NCBI GenBank assembly: GCA_049698215.1
Contig: JBAVXH010000025.1
Span: forward strand, 1-8,285
Origin: PALSA-894 sp049698215
Lineage (GTDB): Bacteria > Pseudomonadota > Alphaproteobacteria > Rhizobiales > Xanthobacteraceae
Direction of reading: 5' to 3'
Length of the DNA stretch: 8,285 nucleotides
The position numbers were made by a program, and so were the translations under genes. Of the stretch, positions 1 to 6,232 are shown one piece after another. Every line of letters begins with the position of its first letter. Position 1 is the first letter of the stretch. Below the pieces are notes generated by a model. That model was not told where the DNA came from. It saw only the letters and a program-made list of their open reading frames with translations, and ran no database searches.

Positions 1-429
1 GTGCCGTTCCGCGGCATCGCGGCGGCGATCAACGAAATGATCGGCGGCCGTGTCGACATGGCGATCGGCAGTCTTGCCTCTGGCCTGGCACAAGTTCAGG
101 CCGGGACGCTCATCGGCCTCGGCATCACGGGAGTTGCGCGCAATCCACTGCTGCCAGACGTTCCAACCTTTGCCGAAGCCGGCCTGCCGAAGTTCAACGT
201 GCCGTACTGGTTCGCGCTCGCGGCGCCCGCCGGCACGCCCGCGCCGGTGATCGAGCGGCTCAACCGCGAGGTCGTGCGCGCCTGTGCGCAGCGGCGGCTG
301 CGTGATGCCTTCGCCAAGCAGGCCGCAGTCGCGGTCACCTCGACACCGGCGGAGATGACCGAGCACCTCGCGCGCGAAATCGCGGTTTGGCGCGACATCG
401 TCACGCGCGCGAACATCAGCATTCAGTAG
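1..429 (+). CDS. Bug/TctC-family tripartite tricarboxylate transporter substrate-binding protein, C-terminal part (5' end outside window)
   Basis: The frame is open from the first base, and the GTG at position 1 is an internal Val codon, not a start. The 142 visible residues align well with the complete Bug protein encoded at 6233-7192, starting near residue 178 of that protein, so roughly 175-180 N-terminal residues and the signal peptide are missing. Family landmarks seen are VPFRG at the beginning (compare VPYKG), GGRVDMAIG, the LPDVPTFAEAGLP block, APAGTPAPVIERLN, and a charged C-terminal helix ending in the usual hydrophilic tail. Proteins of this family are periplasmic and bind carboxylates or related small organic solutes, either for a TctAB permease or as orphan receptors. 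The stop lies 17 nt before the next gene's start, so the two are probably cotranscribed. The ligand cannot be predicted. The family call is firm. Confidence 0.93.
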   Translation: MPFRGIAAAINEMIGGRVDMAIGSLASGLAQVQAGTLIGLGITGVARNPLLPDVPTFAEAGLPKFNVPYWFALAAPAGTPAPVIERLNREVVRACAQRRLRDAFAKQAAVAVTSTPAEMTEHLAREIAVWRDIVTRANISIQ

Positions 430-434
430 TTGCC

Positions 435-438
435 GGAG
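435..438 (+). promoter_or_regulatory. Shine-Dalgarno GGAG that fixes a TTG start at 447
   Basis: GGAG lies 8 nt upstream of a TTG codon, in the 17-nt gap after the stop of the binding-protein gene. The only upstream in-frame ATG (387) sits inside the preceding gene, and its leader is rich in His and Arg with no family similarity. TTG at 447 is therefore the better start. This is inference from spacing and from the point where family similarity begins. Confidence 0.6.
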
Positions 439-446
439 TATCGCCG

Positions 447-1319
447 TTGAATCCCGCGAAAGAACCCGCGCCCGCCTTCCGCGTGCCGCCACTCTCGTGC
501 GATGCGCATTTCCATGTGTTCGGACCGGCGGATCGCTATCCGCACGGCGGCGTCAACGAGACGCTGCGCTATGCGCCGCCGCTGGCGCCGCTTGCCGACT
601 ATCTCGCGCTGGCGGGGCACCTCGGCATCGAGCGGTTCGTGTTCGTGCAGCCGAGCGCTTACGGCCGCGATAATTCCTGCATGCTCGACGCGATGCGCGA
701 GGTCGGTGCCGTGCGTTGCCGCGGTATCGTGGATGTCGACGAGAACGCATCCGATACACTGCTCGCCGAGCTGAACGCGCTCGGCGTGCGCGGCGTGCGC
801 ATCAATGTGTCGCCGGTGAAGCCACCCGAGCCCGGCTTCTCGGAGGCGATGCGGCCGCGCATCGAACGGCTCGATACGCGTTGCCACGACTTGGGCTGGC
901 ATCTTGATTTCCTTGCGCCCGGTTGGCTGACCGAGGAACTGATGCCGGTGTTCGCTAGGATGAAATGTCCCTACAGCCTCGCACACATTGGGATGTTCAG
1001 GGCCGAAGCCGGACCCACGCAGCCGGGCTTCCGCAAACTGCTCGACACCCTGCGCCACGGCGACGGCCGCTGCTGGGTGAAGCTCACCGGCACGTATCGT
1101 GTGGCGACGCCGCCAGCGTACGCCGACGCCACGCCGATGGCGCGCGCCCTGATCGAGGCCGCGCCCACCCGCGTGATCTGGGGCAGCGACTATCCGCACC
1201 TGTCATTTGCCGACAAGGTCGGCTCGGTGCAGTTGCTCAACCTGCTCGCGGAATGGGCTGATGAGCCGGAACGGCGCAAGATCCTGGTCGACAATCCGGC
1301 TGAGCTGTTCGGGTTTTGA
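447..1319 (+). CDS. Amidohydrolase-superfamily metal-dependent hydrolase, 2-pyrone-4,6-dicarboxylate lactonase (LigI)-like
   Basis: A predicted cytoplasmic TIM-barrel hydrolase of 290 residues when started at TTG 447. Seen in the sequence: a CDAHFHVFGP strand-1 motif with the HxH pair at H21/H23; FVFVQPSAYG near 65-73; GVRGVRIN near 113-120; the LAHIG motif with H180; WVKLTG near 210-215; and VIWGSDYPH with the catalytic-type Asp at D248. The C-terminal DNPAELFGF is typical of the amidohydrolase-2 group (COG3618). Length and motif spacing match LigI-like lactonases, which open 2-pyrone-4,6-dicarboxylate in aromatic-acid breakdown. Many relatives act on other lactones or remain uncharacterised, so the substrate is open. 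It follows a Bug-type binding protein by 17 nt and precedes an M20 hydrolase by 71 nt, which suggests the solute caught in the periplasm, or a derivative, is hydrolysed here. The fold is confident; the lactonase activity is inference. Confidence 0.88.
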   Translation: MNPAKEPAPAFRVPPLSCDAHFHVFGPADRYPHGGVNETLRYAPPLAPLADYLALAGHLGIERFVFVQPSAYGRDNSCMLDAMREVGAVRCRGIVDVDENASDTLLAELNALGVRGVRINVSPVKPPEPGFSEAMRPRIERLDTRCHDLGWHLDFLAPGWLTEELMPVFARMKCPYSLAHIGMFRAEAGPTQPGFRKLLDTLRHGDGRCWVKLTGTYRVATPPAYADATPMARALIEAAPTRVIWGSDYPHLSFADKVGSVQLLNLLAEWADEPERRKILVDNPAELFGF

Positions 1320-1378
1320 GCGTATTCGGTCGATAGCTCAGGGTGGGACGATCAAGTATCAGATGACGGCGCAAAACG

Positions 1379-1383
1379 AGGAG
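1379..1383 (+). promoter_or_regulatory. Shine-Dalgarno AGGAG selecting the GTG start at 1391
   Basis: AGGAG, within a longer GAGGAGAG, sits 7 nt before GTG 1391. A GTG two codons earlier (1385) overlaps the end of this purine tract and is too close to be used. Starting at 1391 gives the N terminus MSDLQAK. Confidence 0.65.
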
Positions 1384-1390
1384 AGTGTGC

Positions 1391-2671
1391 GTGTCTGATC
1401 TGCAGGCGAAGCTTGCCGCGGCCATCGATGCGAATTTCGCACGCCAGACCGAGTGGCTGAAGACACTGGTGGGCTTCCCGAGCATTCGCGGGCAAGAAGC
1501 GCCCTGCCAGGACTGGATTGCGCGTGAGTTCGCGGCGCGCGGCTGGGCGGTCGACCGCTACACGCTCGACGATGTCGCGATGGACACTCTCCCCGGGTTC
1601 TCGCCCGTGATGGACACCGACTACAGCCGCGCCGTGCAGGTGGTCGCGAGTCTGCGCGCCCCCAAGCCGGCCGGGCGCTCGCTCATCCTGCAGGGCCACG
1701 TCGATGTGGTGCCGGCCGGCCCCGTCGAGATGTGGCAGACGCCGCCTTTCGTCGGCACGGTGAAGGACGGCCGCATGTACGGCCGCGGTGCGAACGACAT
1801 GAAGTCGGGCGTCTGCGCCATGGTGTTTGCGCTCGATGCGCTGCGCGATGCCGGCTGCCTGCCCGGCTCCGACGTCTACGTGCAGACCGTGACCGAGGAA
1901 GAGTCGACCGGTAACGGCGCGCTCTCGACGCTGGCGCGCGGCTACCGCGCCGATGCGTGCCTCATCCCCGAGCCGACCGGCCCGCGGATCCTGCGCGGCA
2001 CCGTCGGCGTGATGTGGTTCCGGCTACGCATCAGTGGCAAGCCGGTGCATGTCTCGGAGAGCGAGCGCGGCACCAATGCGATCCTCTCGGCCTTCGGCCT
2101 GATCGAGGCGCTGCGCGGCCACACACGCGAACTCAACGAACGCGCCAAGCACCATCCATGGTTCAGCCGCATCCCGAATCCGATCAAGTTCAATCCGGGC
2201 AAGATCGCGGGCGGCGACTGGGCAAGTTCCACGCCCGCGTGGTGCGAGGTCGACTGCCGCATCGCCGTTCTTCCCGGCATGTCGCTTGCCGATTTCCGCG
2301 AGGAGCTGAGCGGCGTCGTGATGGCGGCTTCGCGGCAGGACCCATTCCTCACCGAGAATCCGCCTGAGATCATCTGGAACGGCTTCCAGGCCGACGACTA
2401 CGTGCTGGAGCCGGGCTCGGCGTTCGAGGACGCCGTGCGTGCCGCGCATCGCCGCGTGCATGGCGGCGAGATCGAGGAGAGGATTCTTCCCGCGGTCACG
2501 GACTGCCGCTTCTATGGGCGCTACTACGGGATCCCGAGCCTGTGCTACGGCGCAAGCGGCGCTGGCAACCACGGCTTCGACGAGTACGTCGAGCTCGGCA
2601 GCATCCGCAACGCGACGCTCACCATCGCAACGCTGATCGCGGACTGGTGCGGCACGCGGCCGGTTGCCTGA
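1391..2671 (+). CDS. M20-family metallohydrolase, ArgE/DapE-type deacylase
   Basis: A 426-residue zinc-type hydrolase, about normal length for ArgE/DapE deacylases, with no signal peptide and so cytoplasmic. The metal-site motifs occur in order: LQGHVDVVP with H103 and D105; GRGANDMKSG with the bridging Asp D136; TEEESTGNG with general base and ligand E169/E170; IPEPTG near 194, where M20 enzymes often carry a ligand; and NHGFDEYVEL with H394. A lid/dimerisation domain with RISGKPVHVSESERG-type sequence starts near 213. The family removes acyl groups from N-acyl amino acids or diamines (acetylornithine, succinyl-diaminopimelate, carbamoyl or formyl amino acids). This copy's context is catabolic rather than biosynthetic: it follows a Bug binding protein and a LigI-like hydrolase and is not among arg or dap genes. 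A role as a catabolic amidase is therefore more likely than true argE or dapE. All catalytic residues I could check are present. Confidence 0.9.
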   Translation: MSDLQAKLAAAIDANFARQTEWLKTLVGFPSIRGQEAPCQDWIAREFAARGWAVDRYTLDDVAMDTLPGFSPVMDTDYSRAVQVVASLRAPKPAGRSLILQGHVDVVPAGPVEMWQTPPFVGTVKDGRMYGRGANDMKSGVCAMVFALDALRDAGCLPGSDVYVQTVTEEESTGNGALSTLARGYRADACLIPEPTGPRILRGTVGVMWFRLRISGKPVHVSESERGTNAILSAFGLIEALRGHTRELNERAKHHPWFSRIPNPIKFNPGKIAGGDWASSTPAWCEVDCRIAVLPGMSLADFREELSGVVMAASRQDPFLTENPPEIIWNGFQADDYVLEPGSAFEDAVRAAHRRVHGGEIEERILPAVTDCRFYGRYYGIPSLCYGASGAGNHGFDEYVELGSIRNATLTIATLIADWCGTRPVA

Positions 2672-2674
2672 ACC

Positions 2675-3679
2675 TTACGAGCCGAGCCCGCTGAGCAAAT
2701 AGAACGCCGCCGCGATAATGCCGGAGGCCGGCAGCGTGATGATCCACGCGGTGACGATGCTGCTGGCAACGTTCCAGCGCACCGCCGATACCTTGCGTGC
2801 CGCGCCGACCCCGACGATGGCGCCGGTAATGGTGTGGGTGGTCGAGACCGGGATGCCGAGATAGGTCGCGCCGAACAACGTGATCGCCCCGCCGGTCTCG
2901 GCGCAGAACCCCTGCATCGGCGTAAGCCGCGTGATCTTCGAGCCCATCGTATGCACGATGCGCCAGCCGCCGAACAGCGTGCCGAGGCCCATCGCAGCCT
3001 GGCAGGTGATCACCACCCAGAACGGTACATGAAATTCGCCGCCCAGATGCCCCTGCGAGTAGAGCAGCACCGCGATGATCCCCATGGTTTTTTGTGCGTC
3101 GTTGCCACCGTGACCCAGTGAATAGAGCGACGCGGAAATGAACTGCAGGTGGCGGAAGGCACCGTCGACCGAAGCCGGCAGCGCGCGCACCAGCAGCCAC
3201 GACACCCCAAGGATCATGAACAGCGCCAGGAAAAATCCCGTCATCGGCGAGAGCACGATCGCGGCCGCGGTCTTGCTCAAACCGGCCCACACAACGGCGC
3301 CGGTGCCCGCCTTGGTCATGCCCGCCCCGACCAGCCCGCCGATCAGCGCGTGCGAGCTGCTGGAGGGAATGCCGGCCCACCAGGTGATCAGGTTCCAGCT
3401 GATCGCCCCCATCAGCGCGCCGAAGATGACCCGCGCATCGATCACATCCGCCGCGACAATGCCGACGCCCACTGTCTGCGCGACATGCAGGCCGAAGAAC
3501 AGGAACGCGATGAAATTGAAAAACGCCGCCCAGGCGACCGCGTAGCGCGGCCGCAGCACGCGCGTCGACACGATGGTCGCGATCGAGTTGGCCGCATCGT
3601 GCAGCCCGTTGAGAAAATCGAAGATCAGTGCGGTGACGATGAGGCCGATGAGGATCGGAAGACTGAGCGCCAGGTCCAT
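2675..3679 (-). CDS. pit: PiT-family low-affinity inorganic phosphate transporter
   Basis: A 334-residue integral membrane protein with about ten hydrophobic segments, which imports phosphate with a cation gradient. The internal duplication typical of PiT proteins is visible. NGLHDAANSIAT (24-35) pairs with GHGGNDAQKTMG (189-200), the PiT signature. GIPSSSSHALIG (103-114) pairs with GIPVSTTHTITG (275-286). The length is typical of the short bacterial and rhizobial Pit proteins, shorter than E. coli PitA. The ATG at 3679 is preceded by GAGG, which overlaps the stop codon of the upstream DUF47 gene with 6 nt to the start, so translation is probably coupled. The 3' end faces the M20 gene with a 3-nt spacer. 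In Sinorhizobium the equivalent orfA-pit operon works when phosphate is plentiful and is repressed by PhoB. I could not recognise a Pho box here. Confidence 0.95.
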   Translation of the reverse strand: MDLALSLPILIGLIVTALIFDFLNGLHDAANSIATIVSTRVLRPRYAVAWAAFFNFIAFLFFGLHVAQTVGVGIVAADVIDARVIFGALMGAISWNLITWWAGIPSSSSHALIGGLVGAGMTKAGTGAVVWAGLSKTAAAIVLSPMTGFFLALFMILGVSWLLVRALPASVDGAFRHLQFISASLYSLGHGGNDAQKTMGIIAVLLYSQGHLGGEFHVPFWVVITCQAAMGLGTLFGGWRIVHTMGSKITRLTPMQGFCAETGGAITLFGATYLGIPVSTTHTITGAIVGVGAARKVSAVRWNVASSIVTAWIITLPASGIIAAAFYLLSGLGS

Positions 3680-3687
3680 GGGGCGCC

Positions 3688-4341
3688 TCAGAGATGATCT
3701 ATCACGACGGCATTAATCTCGTTCGCCACATCTTCCAGCCGGTCGACCACCTTTTCCAGATGATCGTAGACTTCGGTGCCAATCGTGAAGTTCATGCCAT
3801 TGCCTGCGCCCGCACTGCGGTTGGCAAGAAACAGCGCCTTACGGCCATCGTCGTGCAGCTGATCGGAACGTTCTTCGATGCGAACGATCTGTTCGGTGAG
3901 CACGTTAAGCTGTCCGGCATTCTTACCGATGGAGCGCAGCAACGGCATCGCCTCGCACACGAGCTTCGACGCCTGCAGGCTCAGCTCGCCCATTTCCTGC
4001 ATCTGTGGCTCGAAGCTGCGCACCTCAAACAGCGTGATGATCTTGGCAGTCTTGTTCATCTGGTCGATCGCATCGTCGAGCGAGCCGATCAGGTCCTGGA
4101 TGTCGGAGCGGTCGAAGGGCGTGATGAAGGTGCGCCGCACCGCGGTGAGCACCTGGCGTGCAACTTCATCGGCCTCGTTCTCAAGCTTGAGGATTTGCTC
4201 GCGGCAATTCTCGACCGCGTCGCCGCCTTTCAGGAGGCTGCGCAGCGCCTCGGCCCCCGCGACCACCAACCCGGCATGCTGCTCAAAGAGGTCAAAGAAC
4301 TTGTCCTCCTTGGGCATGATCGCCTGGAACCAGCCGAGCAT
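3688..4341 (-). CDS. DUF47 family PhoU-like Pit accessory protein
   Basis: A 217-residue soluble, mostly helical protein of the DUF47 (PF01865) group, distantly related to PhoU and normally encoded just upstream of a Pit permease. Seen in the sequence: acidic metal-binding-type motifs ENEADEV (54-60) and DRLEDVANEI (200-209), ITPFDRSDIQDLIGSLDDAID (73-93), and a KTAKIITLFEV helix near 97-107. It lies 8 nt upstream of pit on the same strand, so the two form an operon. In rhizobia the homologue is called OrfA or pap and is needed for, or modulates, Pit activity, probably at the cytoplasmic face of the membrane. The ATG at 4341 has GAGG 5 nt upstream (4347-4350). Length and motifs are complete. 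Confidence 0.93.
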   Translation of the reverse strand: MLGWFQAIMPKEDKFFDLFEQHAGLVVAGAEALRSLLKGGDAVENCREQILKLENEADEVARQVLTAVRRTFITPFDRSDIQDLIGSLDDAIDQMNKTAKIITLFEVRSFEPQMQEMGELSLQASKLVCEAMPLLRSIGKNAGQLNVLTEQIVRIEERSDQLHDDGRKALFLANRSAGAGNGMNFTIGTEVYDHLEKVVDRLEDVANEINAVVIDHL

Positions 4342-4365
4342 GACGGCCTCGCTTCGCGAATCGCG

Positions 4366-4380
4366 GCGTCACCCTGACGC
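4366..4380. other. Perfect 6-bp hairpin (GCGTCA-CCC-TGACGC) in the gap before the DUF47-pit operon
   Basis: Arms 4366-4371 and 4375-4380 with a 3-nt loop lie in the 63-nt space between the stop of the AbgB-like gene and the start of the DUF47 gene. The same gap also holds the palindrome TTCGCGAA (4353-4360) and a wider GCCTCGC (4346-4352) / GCGAGGC (4392-4398) pair. No T-run follows on either strand, so it is not a classical intrinsic terminator. It could separate the two transcription units, form a 5' UTR structure, or be an operator. The structure is seen; the function is unknown. Confidence 0.35.
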
Positions 4381-4404
4381 TAGCAGACTACGCGAGGCCC
4401 GGCG

Positions 4405-5829
4405 TCAGGTTCCCGGCCGCGGCTGCAGCGGCGGCTGCACCTCGTCCGGCATTGGGCAGACATACGGAATCACCTCATGGCGTGCCCTGAGGTCGGCTTT
4501 CGCCTGTGCGATCAGCGCGGCGTCGCTCAGCGCCTCGACCGCAAGCCCCGCCATGACCTTGGCGGCATTGACCATGCCTTTCCTGGCGTGGCCGGACTTG
4601 CCTTGCGCGGTGATCTGCCAGGAGTGCCCCGGCGTCCCGATCGCGACCGTGGCGCAGCGCGCCTGCACGGTCGGCACTACCCAGCTCACGTCGCCGACGT
4701 CGGTCGAGCCTATCATCGGCGCGCCCTTCGTGCCGTACGGCACGACGAAATCGCACAGCGGCTTGTCCTTCTGCACCGGCATGGCAATCCGCGCGTAGGA
4801 TGACGCAATGTCCTCCGGTGTGAGCGTCGCCTGAATGTCGGCCGCATACTTGCGGTCCGCCGCATCGAACGGCGGGGGTCCGAGCCGCTCGAGCTGGCTC
4901 TGCATCGCCTTCTCGAGCGGCGTATTGCCGAGCAAATTCGAGACCGCGGTCGCCATCTGCACCTCGACCCTGGTCTCGGTCATCAGTGCGGCGCCGTCAG
5001 CGACCTTGCGCACCCGTCCGATCAGGGCATTCATGCCCGATACGTCGCGCGCGCGGATCGAGTAGCGCACCTTGGCGTAGGCCTGCACGACATTCGGCGC
5101 GACGCCGCCCGAGTCGAGCACGGCATAATGGATGCGAGCATCCGAGGGCATGTGCTCGCGCATGTAGTTGACGCCGACATTCATCAGCTCGACAGCGTCG
5201 AGCGCGCTGCGGCCGAGATGCGGCGAGGCGGCCGCATGCGAAGCGCGGCCGCGGAACACATAGTCGATGCGCGCGCCGGCGAGGCTCAGCGCATCATCGA
5301 CGCGGTTCATCGCCCCGGGATGCCAAGTGATGGCGATGTCGACGTCCTCGAAGCAGCCGGCGCGCACCATGAAGGATTTTGCGGCGCCACCCTCCTCAGC
5401 CGGGCAGCCGTAGTACCGCACGCGGCCCTTGACGCCGGCCTCGGCCAGATAGTTCTTCACCGCGGTGGCGGCGAGCAACGCCGCGGAACCGAGCAGATTG
5501 TGCCCGCAGGCGTGGCCGTTACCGCCGCGCTCCAGCTCCTTCGGCTCTGCGATGCCAGCAACCTGCGAGAGACCGGGCAGCGCATCGTACTCGCCGAGGA
5601 TCGCAATCACCGGCCCGCCGTCGCCCGCCTCGCCCATCACGGCGGTCGGAATGTCCGCGAGATTTTCCGTGATGCGGAAGCCTTCTTGCTCCAGCATCGC
5701 GCGATGCTCGGCGACCGACCGGTATTCCGTGTAGGCGATTTCGGGCATGCCCCAGACGCGGTCGGACAGCGCCTCGTAATCGTCCTTGCGCGCATCAACG
5801 AGCCGCCAGATTTTTTCGGAGTTTTGCAT
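4405..5829 (-). CDS. M20D amidohydrolase, AbgB-like (p-aminobenzoyl-glutamate hydrolase subunit B family)
   Basis: 474 residues from ATG 5829, close to the length of E. coli AbgB. Metallohydrolase landmarks: ILGEYDALPG near 77-86; GHACGHNLLG with C108 and H110, where Asn replaces the Asp common in other M20D enzymes, as is usual for AbgB types; CPAEEGG with E145/E146; ITWHPG with H170; the lid-domain GRASHAAASPHLGRSALDAVELM with H198; STDVGDVSWVVP; and GTPGHSWQ with H402. AbgB cleaves p-aminobenzoyl-glutamate as a heterodimer with AbgA in E. coli, but many AbgB-like proteins act alone on other amides, and no abgA or abgT gene is in this window. The gene closes a tight operon of binding protein, lipocalin-like protein and this hydrolase. 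Its AGAGG site (5834-5838) partly overlaps the preceding gene's stop, implying translational coupling. A TTG at 5841 is an alternative but poorer start, since it lies within that overlap. Confidence 0.92.
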   Translation of the reverse strand: MQNSEKIWRLVDARKDDYEALSDRVWGMPEIAYTEYRSVAEHRAMLEQEGFRITENLADIPTAVMGEAGDGGPVIAILGEYDALPGLSQVAGIAEPKELERGGNGHACGHNLLGSAALLAATAVKNYLAEAGVKGRVRYYGCPAEEGGAAKSFMVRAGCFEDVDIAITWHPGAMNRVDDALSLAGARIDYVFRGRASHAAASPHLGRSALDAVELMNVGVNYMREHMPSDARIHYAVLDSGGVAPNVVQAYAKVRYSIRARDVSGMNALIGRVRKVADGAALMTETRVEVQMATAVSNLLGNTPLEKAMQSQLERLGPPPFDAADRKYAADIQATLTPEDIASSYARIAMPVQKDKPLCDFVVPYGTKGAPMIGSTDVGDVSWVVPTVQARCATVAIGTPGHSWQITAQGKSGHARKGMVNAAKVMAGLAVEALSDAALIAQAKADLRARHEVIPYVCPMPDEVQPPLQPRPGT

Positions 5830-5837
5830 ATGACCTC

Positions 5838-6218
5838 TCAATTCGCCGGCGCGTCGCCGACGCGCTCCCAGATCAGATCGCGGTGCTGCATCACGCCCTG
5901 CCAGAGCCGCGGCTTCTGCGTCAGCACCATGTGCTCGCCATCAAAGCGCACGAAACGCTTCTGCTCGCCGCCGACGCGTTCCTTGTTGGCAGATGCATCG
6001 ACGCGCGTGACCAGATTTGTATAGGAATTGTACTCGCGCACGCTCTCGTCCGGCGGCAGCTCGCTGCGCCCGTCGCACAGCACCGACATCATGCGCTTGT
6101 CGGGATAGAACACGACGAGGCCGCGCGGCTTCGGACCATAGGGCGGGTGCATCGGCTCGCCCGCGTCGTTGCGTGCGGACGTTCTGATCAGACGCCAGGT
6201 GCCGACGATGTTTTTCAT
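5838..6218 (-). CDS. Small lipocalin-like domain protein
   Basis: 126 residues from ATG 6218. The opening NIVGTWRLIRTSARNDAGEP, then HPPYGPKPRGLVVFYPDKRMMSVL (near 24-47), and the late VRFDGEHMVLTQKP and LIWERVG segments match the layout of the lipocalin-like domain PF13924: a conserved GTWRL strand followed by alternating beta strands and a terminal WeR motif. There is no obvious signal peptide, so it is probably cytoplasmic. The family is widespread but lacks a well-defined biochemical role; a small beta barrel that holds a hydrophobic or aromatic ligand is the usual guess. The gene sits 14 nt after the binding-protein gene, and its stop lies within the ribosome-binding region of the AbgB-like gene, so it is part of that operon. 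A longer in-frame start at 6278 would overlap the upstream gene and add a polar, unconserved leader, so I rejected it. No strong ribosome-binding site is visible before 6218. Confidence 0.8.
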   Translation of the reverse strand: MKNIVGTWRLIRTSARNDAGEPMHPPYGPKPRGLVVFYPDKRMMSVLCDGRSELPPDESVREYNSYTNLVTRVDASANKERVGGEQKRFVRFDGEHMVLTQKPRLWQGVMQHRDLIWERVGDAPAN

Positions 6219-6232
6219 ATTCGTGTCTGTTG

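Noticed and set aside
387..446. Upstream ATG extension of the LigI-like gene
   Set aside because: It overlaps the preceding gene, has a His/Arg-rich unconserved leader, and the ribosome-binding site fits TTG 447.
423..1199. Long open frame (258 codons) on the - strand
   Set aside because: It is antisense to the LigI-like hydrolase gene, rich in Arg, His and Ala with no domain, and typical of shadow frames in G+C-rich DNA.
2619..3380. 253-codon - strand frame inside pit
   Set aside because: Same strand as pit but shifted, with an Arg/Gly/His-rich composition. The PiT signature motifs are all in the other frame.
3878..4798. 306-codon + strand frame
   Set aside because: It runs antisense across DUF47, the gap and the AbgB-like gene. 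It is Ser/Arg/Ala-rich with no family resemblance, while both opposite genes have clear motifs.
5128..6024. 298-codon + strand frame
   Set aside because: Antisense to the AbgB-like and lipocalin-like genes, which have convincing motifs and coupled starts.
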